Source of the DNA: Pteria penguin
Taxonomy: Eukaryota; Mollusca; Bivalvia; Pterioida; Pteriidae
NCBI GenBank assembly: GCA_035048485.1
Contig: CM068587.1
Coordinates: forward strand, 41,973,842 to 42,037,841
DNA: 64,000 bases
Reading direction: 5' to 3'
A model generated the notes under the pieces. It was not told the origin of the DNA. It made no database searches and worked only from the letters and a program-made list of their open reading frames with translations. The position numbers were made by a program, and so were the translations under genes. Position 1 is the stretch's first letter. Each line of letters starts with the position of its first letter. Positions 1 to 10,598 of this stretch are shown piece after piece.

Positions 1-536
1 ATGATTTATATGCCTGCTCCTTTACTGAGGTGGAATTGATGTTAAGATTCCTTTTAAGAAAGCCTAGTGTGATGTTTGCTTTTTTAGTTACGTTATTTAT
101 ATGATTGTTCCACTTAAGATCTGATTGAATGGTTACTCCCAGGTATTTAGCACTATTAACATGTTCAAGTATTTGGCCGTGTAGAGTGTAGTTAAATTTA
201 ATTGGGGTTTTACTTCTACTGATGGAGAGAACATTGCATTTATCTGGGTGGAAAGCCATTTTCCATTTATTTTCCCCATGTACCTAACTTGTTTAAATCA
301 TCCTGTAGTGTTATGCAGTCTGTGTTAGATTTGATGGCAAGGTATGCAATGGTATCATCTGCGAAAAGACGTATGGTAGAGTCAAGGCCAACAGGAATGT
401 CACTGATGTAGAAGAGAAACAGACTGGACCCAGTACCGACCCCTGGGGAACACCGGACTGAACAGGGACATAATAGGAAGTCACCCCCTCTAGAACTACA
501 GCCTGAGAACGAGATTTCAGAAAATTTTGAATCCAT
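1..536 (-). pseudogene. LINE reverse transcriptase C-terminal part in shifted frames
   Basis: From about 430 down to 279 the RT continues in a second frame with LFLFYISDIPV and the catalytic FADDT motif, ending DLNKLGTW. The frame then shifts again at a run of four G (276-279). Removing one G would make it continue as WENKWKMAFHPDKC, followed by NSAKYLGVTIQSDLKW to the window start. These are standard RT thumb and connection motifs. The stretch 430-536 overlaps the main ORF and is only a shadow there. Confidence 0.88.
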
Positions 537-2689
537 CTATTAGTATTTCCTTGTATGCCGTAAAAATTCAGTTTGTGTATAAGCAAATTGCGACTGACCT
601 TATCGAAAGCCTTCGAAAAATCCATAATTAAAATATCTGTTTGAGTTGACTTTTCTATGTTTTTGGACACATCGTCTATGAATTCTAATAGTTGGGTCTC
701 GCAAGACCTAGATTGTCGGAAACCATGTTGAAGAGGATACAGAATGTTGTGTGTGTCTGCATGGGTCATGATGGAGCTTACTACAACGTGTTCGAGAATT
801 TTGCAACAAATACAAGTTAAGGAGATAGGACGGTAGTTTTCAGGATTGTACTTAGACCCTTTCTTGTAAATTGGAGAGACATGTGCAGTACGCCAATCAG
901 TAGGGACGTCACCAGTGTCAAGTGAATTCTGAAAAATTAAAGAGAGTATTGGCAAGATTTCATGGGCAAGTTCTTTCAAAAGACGGGATTTGAGTTCATC
1001 AGGCCCACTTGCCTTGGAGGGGTCTAGTTTTGACAATAGTTTTTCGATACCAGGGGGCGTGACTGTTATGTCTTGCATGACAGGATAGTTACGGTTGTCT
1101 TTCATATAGTTACCGTGGGTGAATTCTGAGGATGTGATGTCAACTGCTTCAAAAAACACAGACTGAAATTGTTGGTTAAGTGAATCAGACTTTTGTTTAG
1201 GATCTGTAATAAGTCTACCATCTTGCTTTAAAGATGTTACTCCACTGTAATCTGTCTTTTTACTTTTAATGTAGGACCAAAATTTCTTCATATTGGTGAA
1301 GCTGTTATCATCCTGTTTTGGTGTTACGATGTTTTCTGTGTAGGTCCAATACGAGTGTCTAAGTTGTTTTTGTACTTGGTGTTTATGTTGCTTATATTTA
1401 TCTTTTAGGTCTTTGTTTCCACTTTTTTTCATTTTTCTGTAGAGTCTATCTCTTTTTTTCATGAGAGTTTTTGTTTTAGGTGTTATCCACGGTATTTTTG
1501 GTTTTGATGAAAGTTTGTTATGTGGTATGTGTTTCGTAACTAGATCATTTATGTTGTTTTTAAATTTGTTCCACAGTTCATTCACTGATAGTGTGTTTAC
1601 TTCTTCCTGTATATGATTGTTTAGGATGTTAATTTCCATTTTGATGGTGTCCCAGTTTGCTTTATTATAGAGTGGTATGTCCCTGGGGATTTGCTTAATT
1701 TTGGATGGTGTAATATTAAATTCACAGAAAACAATATCGCGGTCAGAAATTCCAGGCATGATTTCAATACGTGGGACCTGATTTGGTAAGTTTGTAATTA
1801 CAAAGTCAAGGATGTTATCTTTTCTAGTGGGTTGTTCAACAAGTTGGGTTAGGCCAAGGTCATCTAGTGTATTTTGAAAGTAATAATGTAGTTTTTGGTG
1901 GGTCGAGTTAGGTTTTAGGATTTTGTTTTTCCAATCAAAATTAGGTAAATTGAAATCTCCCCCTATGAGGAGGGCTGCATTTTTAATCTGAGAAGCTCTT
2001 CTAAGAGATATATCAAACCATTCAAGACTTTGTTCATCAGATGTTTTGGGGTTGTAAAAGGAAGTGATATACAATGCTTTACAGCCTACAATTTCAATTT
2101 TGGCCCAGATCATTTCACAGTTGTCATCAGGGGAAAGATCTTCAACTTCGTCACTGATAAAGTGGTCTTTAACAGCAATAAGGACACCTCCACCTTGCTG
2201 ACCTTTTCTGTCTCTTCTAAAAATTTTGAACCCTTCTGGAAATATTTCGTTGTTTTTAATTCCTGGTTCAAGCCAAGTTTCAGTTCCTAATATTATGTCT
2301 GGTTTGGTGCTTTCTATGATGTTTTTAACTACATATGGGGGAGTCTTACATTTAGATGTTGGCTTTTTACTTTGTTTAGGTGTCGACTGATGGGATGGTT
2401 TGAATGATTCTGTTGGTGATTTTAAATAGTTTTCATTTTCAAGATCTGATAAGTGGTACAAGCTTTGAAAGGGATTGGATGGTATACTTGTACTATGAAG
2501 ATCATATGGGCATGTGCTGTAGTAGGGGTTGTCACAAATAAGGCAATGCCAAGATATCATACTGTCATGTAACTGTACGTAAGTGTTACTATGGATGTTC
2601 TGACAGTCAACGTGGTACCATTGATCACAAGTCTCGCATACTATGCCTTTATGCTCCCAGGTAACGGTGTTGTCACATGTACCACACAT
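311..2689 (-). pseudogene. LINE main ORF: PHD-like finger, APE endonuclease, reverse transcriptase (frameshifted)
   Basis: About 790 codons are open. Near the N-terminus is a finger with CGTCDNTV, CETCDQWYHVDC and HCLIC. The endonuclease follows with TETWL, a GGGV loop and GDFNLP, but the catalytic SDH motif reads SDRD (codon 1739-1741 is CGC, one transition from CAC). The usual N-terminal endonuclease strand with the catalytic Asn is not recognisable before KNIIESTKPD, suggesting a further small deletion. RT motifs include YKKGSKYNPENYRPISLT, DFSKAFDKV and SGVPQGSVLGP. Just after that the frame is lost at about 424 and the last 45 or so codons are out of frame. RT continues in another frame at 267-430. 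Confidence 0.93.
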
Positions 2690-2795
2690 ATACTATGCCT
2701 TTATGCTCCCAGGTAACGGTGTTGTCACATGTACCACACATATACTATGCCTTTATGCTCCCAGGTAACGGTGTTGTCACATGTATCACACATAT
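2640..2795. repeat. 52-bp segment present three times in tandem inside the LINE
   Basis: The segment beginning ctatgcctttatgctcccag recurs at 2641, 2693 and 2745, a period of 52 bp. The copies are nearly identical; the third has tatcaca for taccaca. It covers the first half of the PHD-like finger. Three copies add 104 bp to a single-copy ORF, so the two extra copies shift the frame. Reading the N-terminal segment (phase of 3138) into the main ORF (phase of 2689) is consistent only if the region is collapsed to one copy. Confidence 0.92.
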
Positions 2796-3138
2796 ACTTT
2801 GTACTATCGTTACTAGGCCCGGGATTGGTCTGAACATCGTTCGACTGGGCAATAATGAGAAGCAAGTAGAATAGTAATGGCTTTGATGGTTTTGGCAAGT
2901 AGCTGGGGTACCTCTTGCGTGTTAAATTCAAGAACACGTCGAGTGAGAGAATTTTATCACTGCTCACTTGAGAAGTTGGGCTTGACGCAATTTTATGGGA
3001 TGGTGTGCTGTATGATACCATGTTACATGAATGTGTACATGTACTATCCGTTTCATGTTTGGCTAGGTAGTCTGGCTTTAGATTTACCTGCCAGTGAGTG
3101 TATTCGATGCATTCTTGTGTTTTACCAAGACTTGTCAC
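2725..3138 (-). pseudogene. LINE N-terminal segment with 2A-like motif and start of PHD-like finger
   Basis: This open segment starts at an ATG at 3138. It carries a hydrophobic run (residues about 87-97) followed by DVQTNPGP at residues 101-108 (bases 2815-2838). That closely matches the 2A ribosome-skipping consensus D(V/I)ExNPG-P, with Q in place of E. After it come the first cysteines of the PHD-like finger (MCDTCDNTVTWEH). The frame is then lost in the 52-bp triplication and ends in the junk tail YVWYM. 2A-like sequences near the N-terminus of ORFs in APE-type LINEs are known from sea urchin and other invertebrates. Whether this one skips is untested. Confidence 0.85.
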
Positions 3139-3240
3139 ATGATCTTAATTGTAGCCAAGCATTCTCTGGCTTATATTGGATACAAGTTGACAACAGGAGG
3201 ACGAACATGATCTGCAATCGCAGCAAAAAGGGCATGTAAA

Positions 3241-4420
3241 GTTTCATAGGATACATGATGAAAGTGACTTACTGGTGTCGTGGCTGGCCTAAGACCTGTG
3301 CAGACACCAACAGCATACATATGTTAGCTATGATGAGGTTACAATCTTCGTCCCCAGTTGCAACTCTGGGGCTCTGAATGATACACACACAAATGAGCAA
3401 TGTTAGAGATGATAAACAAATTTATGGCCGTTTACTGAGAGTGCAATGTTTACACAGGAAGTCACTTTCACTTTGTTGATCATGTGACCAAGCTGGCGGG
3501 ACATACACAAGTGAGAAGAAAAATGTTTCAAAAATATTCTGAGGTGTCTCGTTTGAGACAATGAATGAGAAATTGTACACTGTGTCTCTACCGAACAGAA
3601 TATACAGAAAAATTTCAAATCTGGACGATGTTTATGCCATTTCCAAAAATATTTTCTCTGAGCTGAGATCGTTGACATCCATTCCTAGCGCATGCGCAAC
3701 CTCAGGTTTTGTTTACTCTTTACAGTGAGTCTTTATTATATATAGTTATAGGGCTCACCTTTCATTTTGAATCCATTTTAAACTTAGTAGTCTTAGTAAG
3801 TTAGTAATAAGGTTGTAGATATTTAGCCAATACCTTTATTGGAGCACCCTCAAGTTTCCATGGTTACCACTGAGTTTCCACAGTTACCGTTTGGCAACAA
3901 CAGAACATTGTTGTCTACTAGTCTAAGTTATTAACTTGATCCTATGCTTCTTGGATTTAAAGTGTACCTCATCACAGCCAAGTGATCTATCATTATCATT
4001 GCTAATTTTCCCCCAAATTGATTATTGTTTGTTTGTTTGTAATATTATATTTCAGTTTATCTAAAGAAGTCACATTTAATCTCAGGGTAGACTTAGTGGT
4101 CATTTAATATGTTAATTGTTACTTGTCAGATTAACTATTTGTTACAAAATATGCATTATGTGAAAGACTCATTGTTTATCTTGCATTAATTGTGTATTCT
4201 TTATTATTGTCACTTTTGCTGGGAACCTCGAAGAGAATAAATGCATGAAACTCTTAACATTTTGGTCATCATTTCAGGAACAACTCTAATCACGTGGACA
4301 AACAGACAGAACCCCGTGATAGACTCTTCCTGTCACGACAAGGTGGAGAATGTTGATTTCGTGACCTTAGTCTGTCTTCCCTTTCATGTGTTTATTCACA
4401 ATGCATATTATTGATTCAAG
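3241..4420. other. Noncoding stretch, no gene recognised
   Basis: AT-rich sequence without convincing exons. A 91-codon minus-strand open stretch (3403-3678) has no recognisable domain. A short segment at 4219-4270 recurs at 4617-4668, so it belongs to the duplicated area that follows. Confidence 0.5.
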
Positions 4421-4466
4421 AACATTTCCGAGTAACTTCCGTAACTTCGGCTTTCTTAAACAAGGA

Positions 4467-4812
4467 ACAAACAGATTGTGAAACTGTTTTAATTGTATTG
4501 GACCACCCTTATTCAATATCTATCTTGATGCGTTTCGCATGTATTCTTTATTAGTTTTTATTGATTGATTGAAAATATAATATAATATAAAGATACTGTT
4601 TTCCGGAATCATTTGAGAATAAATGCATGAAACTCTTAACATCTTGGTCATCATTTCAGGAACAACAGATTGTGAAACTGTTTTAATTGTATTGGACCAC
4701 CTTTATTCAATATCTATCTTGATGCGTTTCGCATGTATTCTTTATTAGTTTTTATTGATTGAATGAAAATATAATATAATATAAAGATACCGTTTTCCGG
4801 AATCATTTGAGG
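4467..4812. repeat. 195-bp direct tandem duplication
   Basis: The segment starting acagattgtgaaactg at 4471 recurs at 4666 with only a few differences, running through an (ATAAT)-rich part to ttccggaatcatttgag. A further piece upstream (gaataaatgcatgaaactct, 4219 and 4617) shows the duplication event included more sequence on its left. Confidence 0.85.
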
Positions 4813-4899
4813 TCAACCTCTGAGGTAAGTCGAACATTGGTACACTGTTGTATATGGCAGAGTTACATATCAAGTTCATGTTTCGTTTGATTGATTGAT

Positions 4900-4962
4900 T
4901 GATTGATTGATAATTGTTTTACGTCACACCACGGTTATCTCACGTATATGGTGACGGCATGC

Positions 4963-5023
<61 letters not shown>

Positions 5024-5253
5024 TTCTACCTTTGCAACGGACACACCCAAAGCAGCGAAGGATCTTTCACTCTCCGTGCATACCATGACACGGGACCTTG
5101 GTTTTTTACTGTCTCATCCGAAAGACAGAAAACCGGTGTGCCTTTGGCGGGAATCGAACTAGGTACCTCTAGGTCACGAGCTGAGCAGGAATCGAACTCG
5201 GTACCTCTAGGTCACGAGCTGAGCACCACATCCACTAGGCCACACCGGCTTTA
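4900..5253 (-). mobile_element. tRNA-derived SINE (family 1) interrupted by (AC)n
   Basis: On the minus strand this begins AGCCGGTGTGGCCTAGTGG (A-box-like), has a B-box-like GGTTCGATTCC-type motif, then the family body (GAAAGATCCTTCGCTGC, GCAAAGGTAGAAATG), and ends TCACCATATACGTGAGAT followed by a tail. Bases 4966-5022 are an (AC)n microsatellite inside the body. The tRNA-like head is partly duplicated: a 38-bp unit with gaatcgaact starts at 5151 and again at 5189. Confidence 0.85.
4966..5022. repeat. (AC)n microsatellite
   Basis: About 28 AC dinucleotides lie inside the SINE body. Open reading through it in several frames is an artefact of the repeat. Confidence 0.97.
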
Positions 5254-6110
5254 TGTTTCTTAAGATTCAGTCTATTTTTTAAAAAATAAGTTCAAGCAAA
5301 ATTCAATTTTCATTTACTTTTTATTTAAACATTGAGGGATTTGGAAACCAATATAGCATGTCTTCTCCATAACTTACAGAGATGTATCTGTAGTATAGAG
5401 TTTTACGATCCTTTATTGACATGAAATCTGTGAAAACTCTCTTTTCCGAAATCTTTTGGATTAAACTATAAAGTATTTAATTGAAATTTTACTATATTTG
5501 TATTCATCTGAGATACAGACCAAGTTTGCATTTCGATGAATTCCGTCAATTTTTTACTAGGTTATGGCCCTGTGCGGACATGACTCATGTACCGTGCATT
5601 TGATTCAGGGCAAATTCTCATATATATACCACGTCACGCGTACGGTGAGAGGAAGAAGCCTACTGATTATGAGGCCAAAGGTCAGTGTTATAAAGATCTG
5701 CACTAGGAATTGAAATACAACAAGACAATTGTTTTTGATAATGAATTAAGTAACTAAACTGTGAATCAAACAAAATTTGTATTTACATGTACACGTACCA
5801 TTCTTAATCACGAAGAGATAAAAATCCTTATTGATGGTCAAAGGTCAAGGCGATGATTTCTTAACTTTTGGTGAAATTTTGGTGACAACATGGTTTTCTA
5901 CATGTTTTATGTGAACTTAAGCAAATGGAAGCCTCTCCGACTTTCTGTATATCTGTTATTGAATTTGCTGGGACCGATAGGGGTCATGTGTTGTTGAAGT
6001 AATACTCTCAGAATACTTATCTACTGGAAATGTCTCCTCTCAGTGTTGATGGAAAAGTGTTATGAATGTAGAATTACTATGAATGATATTAACATTCTGA
6101 GAAAGGGAAG
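5254..6110. other. Noncoding, nothing recognised
   Basis: AT-rich sequence with no exon, repeat array or mobile element that I can support. Confidence 0.5.
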
Positions 6111-6111
6111 A

Positions 6112-6270
6112 TTTGGTGTAGTAATTAAGTGCTTGACTTGCGGTGCAGACAGTTCAGGTTCGATTCCCGGATTGCGCCACTGTGTTTAAGAGGGTGGTTA
6201 CCTCCTGTTAGGAATGAAAAATTGTTGAAAGTGACGTAACAACCAACCTTAAAAAACAAGGACGTGTAAT
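6112..6270 (+). mobile_element. tRNA-derived SINE (family 2)
   Basis: A degenerate A box (TGGTGTAGTAATTAAG) is followed by a B box (GGTTCGATTCC) and CCCGGATTGCGCCACTGTG. After the body comes the 3' part TTGTTGAAAGTGACGTAA and ACAACCAACC. The same order is found on the other strand at 30665-30845, which defines the family. There is no CCA end or complete cloverleaf, so this is not a tRNA gene. Confidence 0.8.
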
Positions 6271-7170
6271 TATTGTTGCTGTTACTAATAAGTCAATATC
6301 ATTAATGTGTACTACATGTATTGGTAACAATATTTCGAAGGAATTTTTACACAACTGTTTGGACATGTTTTGAAATATTACGTGTCATTCATCGTGCACA
6401 TGCTGACATAATACATTAGAAAAATGACCATATTACTATAAATTGTTAGTATTCACAAACATGGGATGTACCTGGTTCGTACAGACCATGGAGACGCTTG
6501 AATCACATTGTTTTAAAGTTATCAGGCATACTAAGACTGCGTTGTTTTTGGTCTTATTATATGCATTAAAGAATTGGTACTAGTAATGCATTATGTTGAT
6601 AGCATCAACGAGCCAAAGATGGATCATCACTACAGGGAGCAAAGATCATACACGCAAGAGATAACAGCTTGATAACTATAGGAAAGGTTATATACACATA
6701 ACCCATGGGTCTATGTTCACTCAAAATAAGTCGGTCAAGGACCTTGCATATTAAACTAATGATCTTCCAAGGTCCATATAATAGTTGTCCATTATACATG
6801 GCTATTGCAATTTACATAGGGAGACGCATGATGATACTGCTAGCATTCAAAATCACGTATATTTGTGATTAAAGGCAAATGAGGACAAATGGCACATGCC
6901 TTGTGGGAACTTAGCATCTCAGGTTGATATCTTATCTGTACCGGTATATATATTTATATTATAAAGTATACACAAAGAAATTCAATTCGGAATGTTTGCC
7001 TTTTTGATTTTCACGTCACCACTTATAGTCATGTAAAGAGTGACTTTGTAGTACTCAGCCAAAGGACCCCGCTATAAATTGTTCAGTTCATCATCATCCA
7101 GGTGAGCATATTTAAATCCGATTTTTCGGAATCTCAAACAAAAGTAACATAAAGTGGACATTATACATTA
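6271..7170. other. Noncoding; would be intron 1 of the minus-strand galectin-like gene if that gene is real
   Basis: AT-rich sequence. I looked for minus-strand galectin core motifs (HFNPR, WG-EER) and found none here or further left. Confidence 0.45.
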
Positions 7171-7176
7171 ACTTAC

Positions 7177-7260
7177 CGGATTGATAACGGAGCCCGGACT
7201 GAATGCCATTGTCTGCTGATTCTGTGCTGTACGTACACCACTGTCGTTCTGTCTTTATAT
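7177..7260 (-). CDS. Putative first exon of a galectin gene, with TATA box
   Basis: On the minus strand a TATAAA box (7254-7259) is followed about 45 nt later by an ATG at 7209-7207. This opens 11 codons, MAFSPGSVINP, and then a consensus donor GTAAGT (7176-7171), phase 0. Animal galectins often begin with a short peptide of this kind that leads into VP-x-x-G-x-IPGG, and the galectin domain exon at 16382 starts in phase 0 with SVPFNGQIPGG. The match is therefore suggestive. No downstream minus-strand galectin exon is found in the window. It could be the 5' end of a second gene whose other exons lie to the left, an orphan duplicated exon, or chance. Core promoter and start are visible; function is inference. 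Confidence 0.5.
7254..7259 (-). promoter_or_regulatory. TATA box for the minus-strand galectin-like exon
   Basis: GGATATAAAGAC on the minus strand, about 25-30 nt upstream of a likely transcription start near 7229 and 45 nt upstream of the ATG. The implied 5' leader is only about 20 nt. Confidence 0.5.
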
Positions 7261-7710
7261 CCGCCCACACCCCTCGCTATTGCACAAGTCCCATGTGATC
7301 TTCATCACGTGATGATCAGATATAGATTGGTATGTAAATTAGCAGGCTCGACCCGCGCTCATTGAGATAACTATATTTGCTGTGATTTGAATTTCCTGTT
7401 ATGAACTAAATCTCCCGGTCTCTTCTTCATGTTGCGAAATATCATGACGCGAAGGATCCAAAGGTGGATGGGGATGGGATGCACCTTCAGATTCCACCAA
7501 AAAGACTTTTCTTGGTGTATTTTGTTTTGAAATACGTAAATTTATGCTCCAAGAAAGATCTGAACCCCTCTCGGACACTCTATGTGGGTTTTGAATTTGC
7601 GTGTGAATAAGAAACTGGGATTGGGGACCCTCAAGACCTTATAAAGCATAAAAAATTAAAGTTTTGACGAATACCCTTCCCTTCGACACAAGGATTATCT
7701 TAGTTTTATG

Positions 7711-7770
7711 TGCGCGGCCTTTAGGCCGACTGTATTGATATTATTGCAAACCCCGTCGGGGGTTTGCATA
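7711..7770. repeat. Palindrome-rich repeat fragment
   Basis: Two small hairpins lie close together: GGCCTTTAGGCC near 7718 and GCAAACCCCGTCGGGGGTTTGC at 7746-7767, a 10-bp stem with a 2-nt loop. They may be the end of a dispersed mobile element; only one copy is present here. Confidence 0.5.
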
Positions 7771-9322
7771 TTACGTTGATGTCTAATCTGGAAATGCGCA
7801 TGTGCGACATGATTATGCTGCATGCTGGGAAAACATAGCCTCCAAAAAGTAGTAGCTTTACTTTACGAGGTCAGACAGTATAAGTTTTTTTTATTGTCCA
7901 TGACATCGATATTTCTAATGCGCTTAAAAGGAAAAGGAATGAAGAAGAATACCCTTGCTTTCAAAGGCAATGCTCATTACTAAATCAATGTTACAGTTAA
8001 GCGTTCCAAACGAATAGTATTTACCGTACTTTCAAACGCAAAGAGGAGTATATGAGGATAGAGATTTTAATAGGATAGACATTATGACTTGGGGGTGATT
8101 TTTCTTTAGTGAATGCATATAAATGATAAATAAATATTACATGCAATGTATTCTAAAAATAAAAAATACTTTAAAATACTTATTTCTAGATAAATTAGTG
8201 GATGCCACATAAACATGTATAAATATGAAGGACATTCATATTTTGGAAATCAACATTCGTGTAACTTTTCCCACGGCAGCAGTGGAATAATCCAACAGAA
8301 TTTTCCCGCGTAATACTAATTAGATGTTCGTACCCTTTGGCGTATGTACATTATCTGGCTATAGAAAATCTCGAAAAGTTCCGAGTAAATGAAGGCGGAG
8401 TATCCAGGATTTCTAGCAGTTTAATTGGTGGAGCACATGCGCAGTTTGTAACATTCTTTGTGCTTATGCAAACTTCCCCAGCGATTATTTGGGCACAAGA
8501 GGCCTCGACGGGGAGTTCGTGTTCTTTAGGTGTTGAAGTTGGTGGAGCAAGTACTGCGTAGTTTGTATGATTTCTTCCATGTCTAACTGTACGAAATGTC
8601 TAAACGGTGACATCCCGACGAATATGGTCAGCTTTCCCAACCCAAGTCTAAACATAAATGAACATTAGAAAGGAGGTATTAACTATTATTTAGACAACAA
8701 CCTAGCTAATATCATACAAAAGGGTCTTCATTTTAAACTGACCCACAAGTACCATTTTCCTCGCAATTAAAAATGCTACAGGGTTTGCATTCTAAGCTTT
8801 TTTAAAAGCTAAGCTTGTAGGAATATACTTTAACATAAATATGTACACATATATAGTAAATGTTTTGCCCCATATAGCCCTTGGCATTCATTGTTACCGC
8901 CCTTATAAAAACCCAGAGATCTCTATGGTGTAGTTATGTAGCAGACAAAGTATTATAAGTAGTTACAGTTATTTACACATTACATAGTATGTATATAGTG
9001 GCAGTGTAGAAGGACTGGTTGCGTCCAATTTTTTCCCGGTGTGAGAGGGTGCATATGTGCGTGGTGCCTATGGGTTGTCGGGGTGTGAAAGAACTCACCA
9101 GTTCGGTAAGTAAAACGTGAATTATTTTATTTTCAATAAAGCATCAAGAGGCAACCTCTTTTATTCGCTGTCTTCTAGTATTCCTAAGGTACACCTCAAA
9201 TAGTATTTACGGTAATATGCTGTATAGCATAGTTTAGCAAAAATTAAACATTTTATCATAATTTACTTTAGATATTGTATCTAAAAAAATGACTTTGTGC
9301 ATGAGAAAAATGTAATAATAGT
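7771..9322. other. Noncoding; possible promoter and short exon, otherwise nothing
   Basis: A TATAAAA sequence near 8905 and an open stretch from an ATG at about 9053 to a GTAAGT donor near 9104 could be a short first exon (17 codons, beginning MCVVPMGCRGV). I see nothing to link it to a protein family. The rest shows no gene. Confidence 0.3.
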
Positions 9323-9475
9323 CAGTGGCGGATTTAGAGGGGGACCCAGGGGGCCCCACTCCCCTTTTTCGCCACATATTTACCAACAAAACTCCAAGTT
9401 TGGCACCAAAATTGCTTAGTAGTTTGGCTAATACACACGTGGCCCCCCTTTTCGGAAATTCTGGATCCGCCACTG
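9323..9475. mobile_element. MITE with CAGTGGCGGAT terminal inverted repeats
   Basis: It starts CAGTGGCGGATTTAGAG and ends CTGGATCCGCCACTG, so the termini are inverted copies. It is 153 bp long and flanked by a 5-bp direct repeat ATAGT (9318-9322 and 9476-9480), which is a likely target-site duplication. The internal part has no coding capacity. A related copy lies at 10186-10330. Confidence 0.88.
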
Positions 9476-9664
9476 ATAGTAGCTGATTACATGTTTGGTG
9501 CATGAGTGAAAAAGTATTGTTCTGCAAAAATGAAACATTCTAATTTGTCATTATATATCTATTGCATTATGTTGTGATGTTAACAAAGTTTTCTTTACAA
9601 TATATTTCTTTCTGTCTTTTCCATACTTAAGACAGTATCTTAATATGAAAAAATATACAGTAAA

Positions 9665-9770
9665 GGAGGCCGCAAATGCAACAATTTTGCATCACTTTTT
9701 CAAAATTTTCTTTAGAGAGGGCCCCTCGAACCTCCACTATAATTCCTGGATCCGCCCCCTGCATTGAGTT
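9665..9770. mobile_element. Fragment related to the CAGTGGCGGAT MITE family
   Basis: Contains a homologous end (attcctggatccgccccctg) and a CT/GC-rich interior, but the matching left terminus is not clear. Probably an old or partial copy. Confidence 0.45.
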
Positions 9771-10185
9771 ATCATATTTCGCAATTTGTTTCGTTTAGAG
9801 TCGTGGTGTTAGTTCCTCATTTCAAGTGTTTGATAAATCTATAAACTGGTATGTATGTGGTCTCTATAAAAACTATATTCCTATAACTTTTTTAATTATG
9901 TTCTCGACTGACTCTCTTACTTTTTTGAGAAATGTGATGCAAGATATGCGCATTACTGTATGACATTTGTTTACGTTCATATTGTTACGTCAAAGGCAAA
10001 ACGAAACTACATGATATCGAGTCATAAACAAAGAGAATTAAGTTTTCTTTACCATTTCTAATGTGATGATAATAAAGGCTGACATTCCCAATCCCCCAGG
10101 ATTGATAAAACCAAAGTTCTCGAGAACCCATTTAACTTCGGACTGACCGTCGTTTGTTACTGGTATATGTGTGATAATTATGATA

Positions 10186-10330
10186 CAGTGGCGGATTTAG
10201 AGCTCCCCCCTTTTTCGCCACATATTTATAAGTAAAAATTCAGATTTGGCACCAAAAAAAGGCTGCCTACTTTGGCTAATACACATGTGCCCCCCCCCCC
10301 CCTCTTTCGGAAATCCTGGATCCGCCACTG
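10186..10330. mobile_element. Second CAGTGGCGGAT-family MITE
   Basis: It has the same termini and interior landmarks (tttttcgccacatattta, ttggctaatacaca) as the copy at 9323. There is a long C run inside. Flanks tgata and taata are not an exact duplication. Confidence 0.85.
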
Positions 10331-10446
10331 TAATATTTATTTATCATTGTCTGTATAAGTCAGTGAGTACGACATGTAACTAGCTTTTGTCGTTATCTAG
10401 ATCATAGAAAAATCTCACATCATTGATAAGTGATCTTAATGACGCT

Positions 10447-10598
10447 GTATAAAATATACCATAATTACAAATAGAGTTATCGTTCTCGAAGAAATTTAAA
10501 TCTTGAAGAAAATATTCTTGATCAATACATTTAAAGGTAGATTGGCAGAGGATAAAAGACGATTACAGGTTGACAAAAACGTGATCAGCGACATGTAT
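10447..10598 (+). promoter_or_regulatory. Candidate promoter and first exon of the Pro/Gly-rich exon gene
   Basis: A TATAAAATA sequence at about 10449 is followed by roughly 140 nt and then ATG TAT and a consensus donor GTGAGT at 10599. Those two codons would join in phase 0 to CGT CAA GGG at 11023, giving MYRQGYY. This is the only nearby arrangement I found that supplies a start codon. Such a short coding exon cannot be distinguished from chance. Confidence 0.25.

Larger units (their letters stand above)
1..3240 (-). mobile_element. CR1-like non-LTR retrotransposon (LINE), degenerate, cut by window edge
   Basis: Reading the minus strand from about 3138 down to 1 gives, in order, a short N-terminal region with a hydrophobic stretch and a 2A-like motif, a PHD-like Cys/His finger, an APE-type endonuclease and a reverse transcriptase. 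The C-terminal part of the RT continues to base 1, so the 3' end lies outside the window. The order and motifs fit the CR1 group of the Jockey lineage. The frame is broken at least three times: a 52-bp triplication near 2640-2790, a one-base loss near 424 and an extra G near 276-279. The copy therefore looks dead, unless the two single-base changes are assembly errors. The 5' end near 3240 is approximate. Confidence 0.93.

Noticed and set aside
3403..3678. 91-codon minus-strand gene
   Set aside because: No domain, no splice or promoter context, ordinary AT-rich composition.
6112..6190. tRNA gene
   Set aside because: A and B boxes are present, but there is no complete cloverleaf, the 3' sequence continues into a shared SINE body, and a second copy has the same structure.
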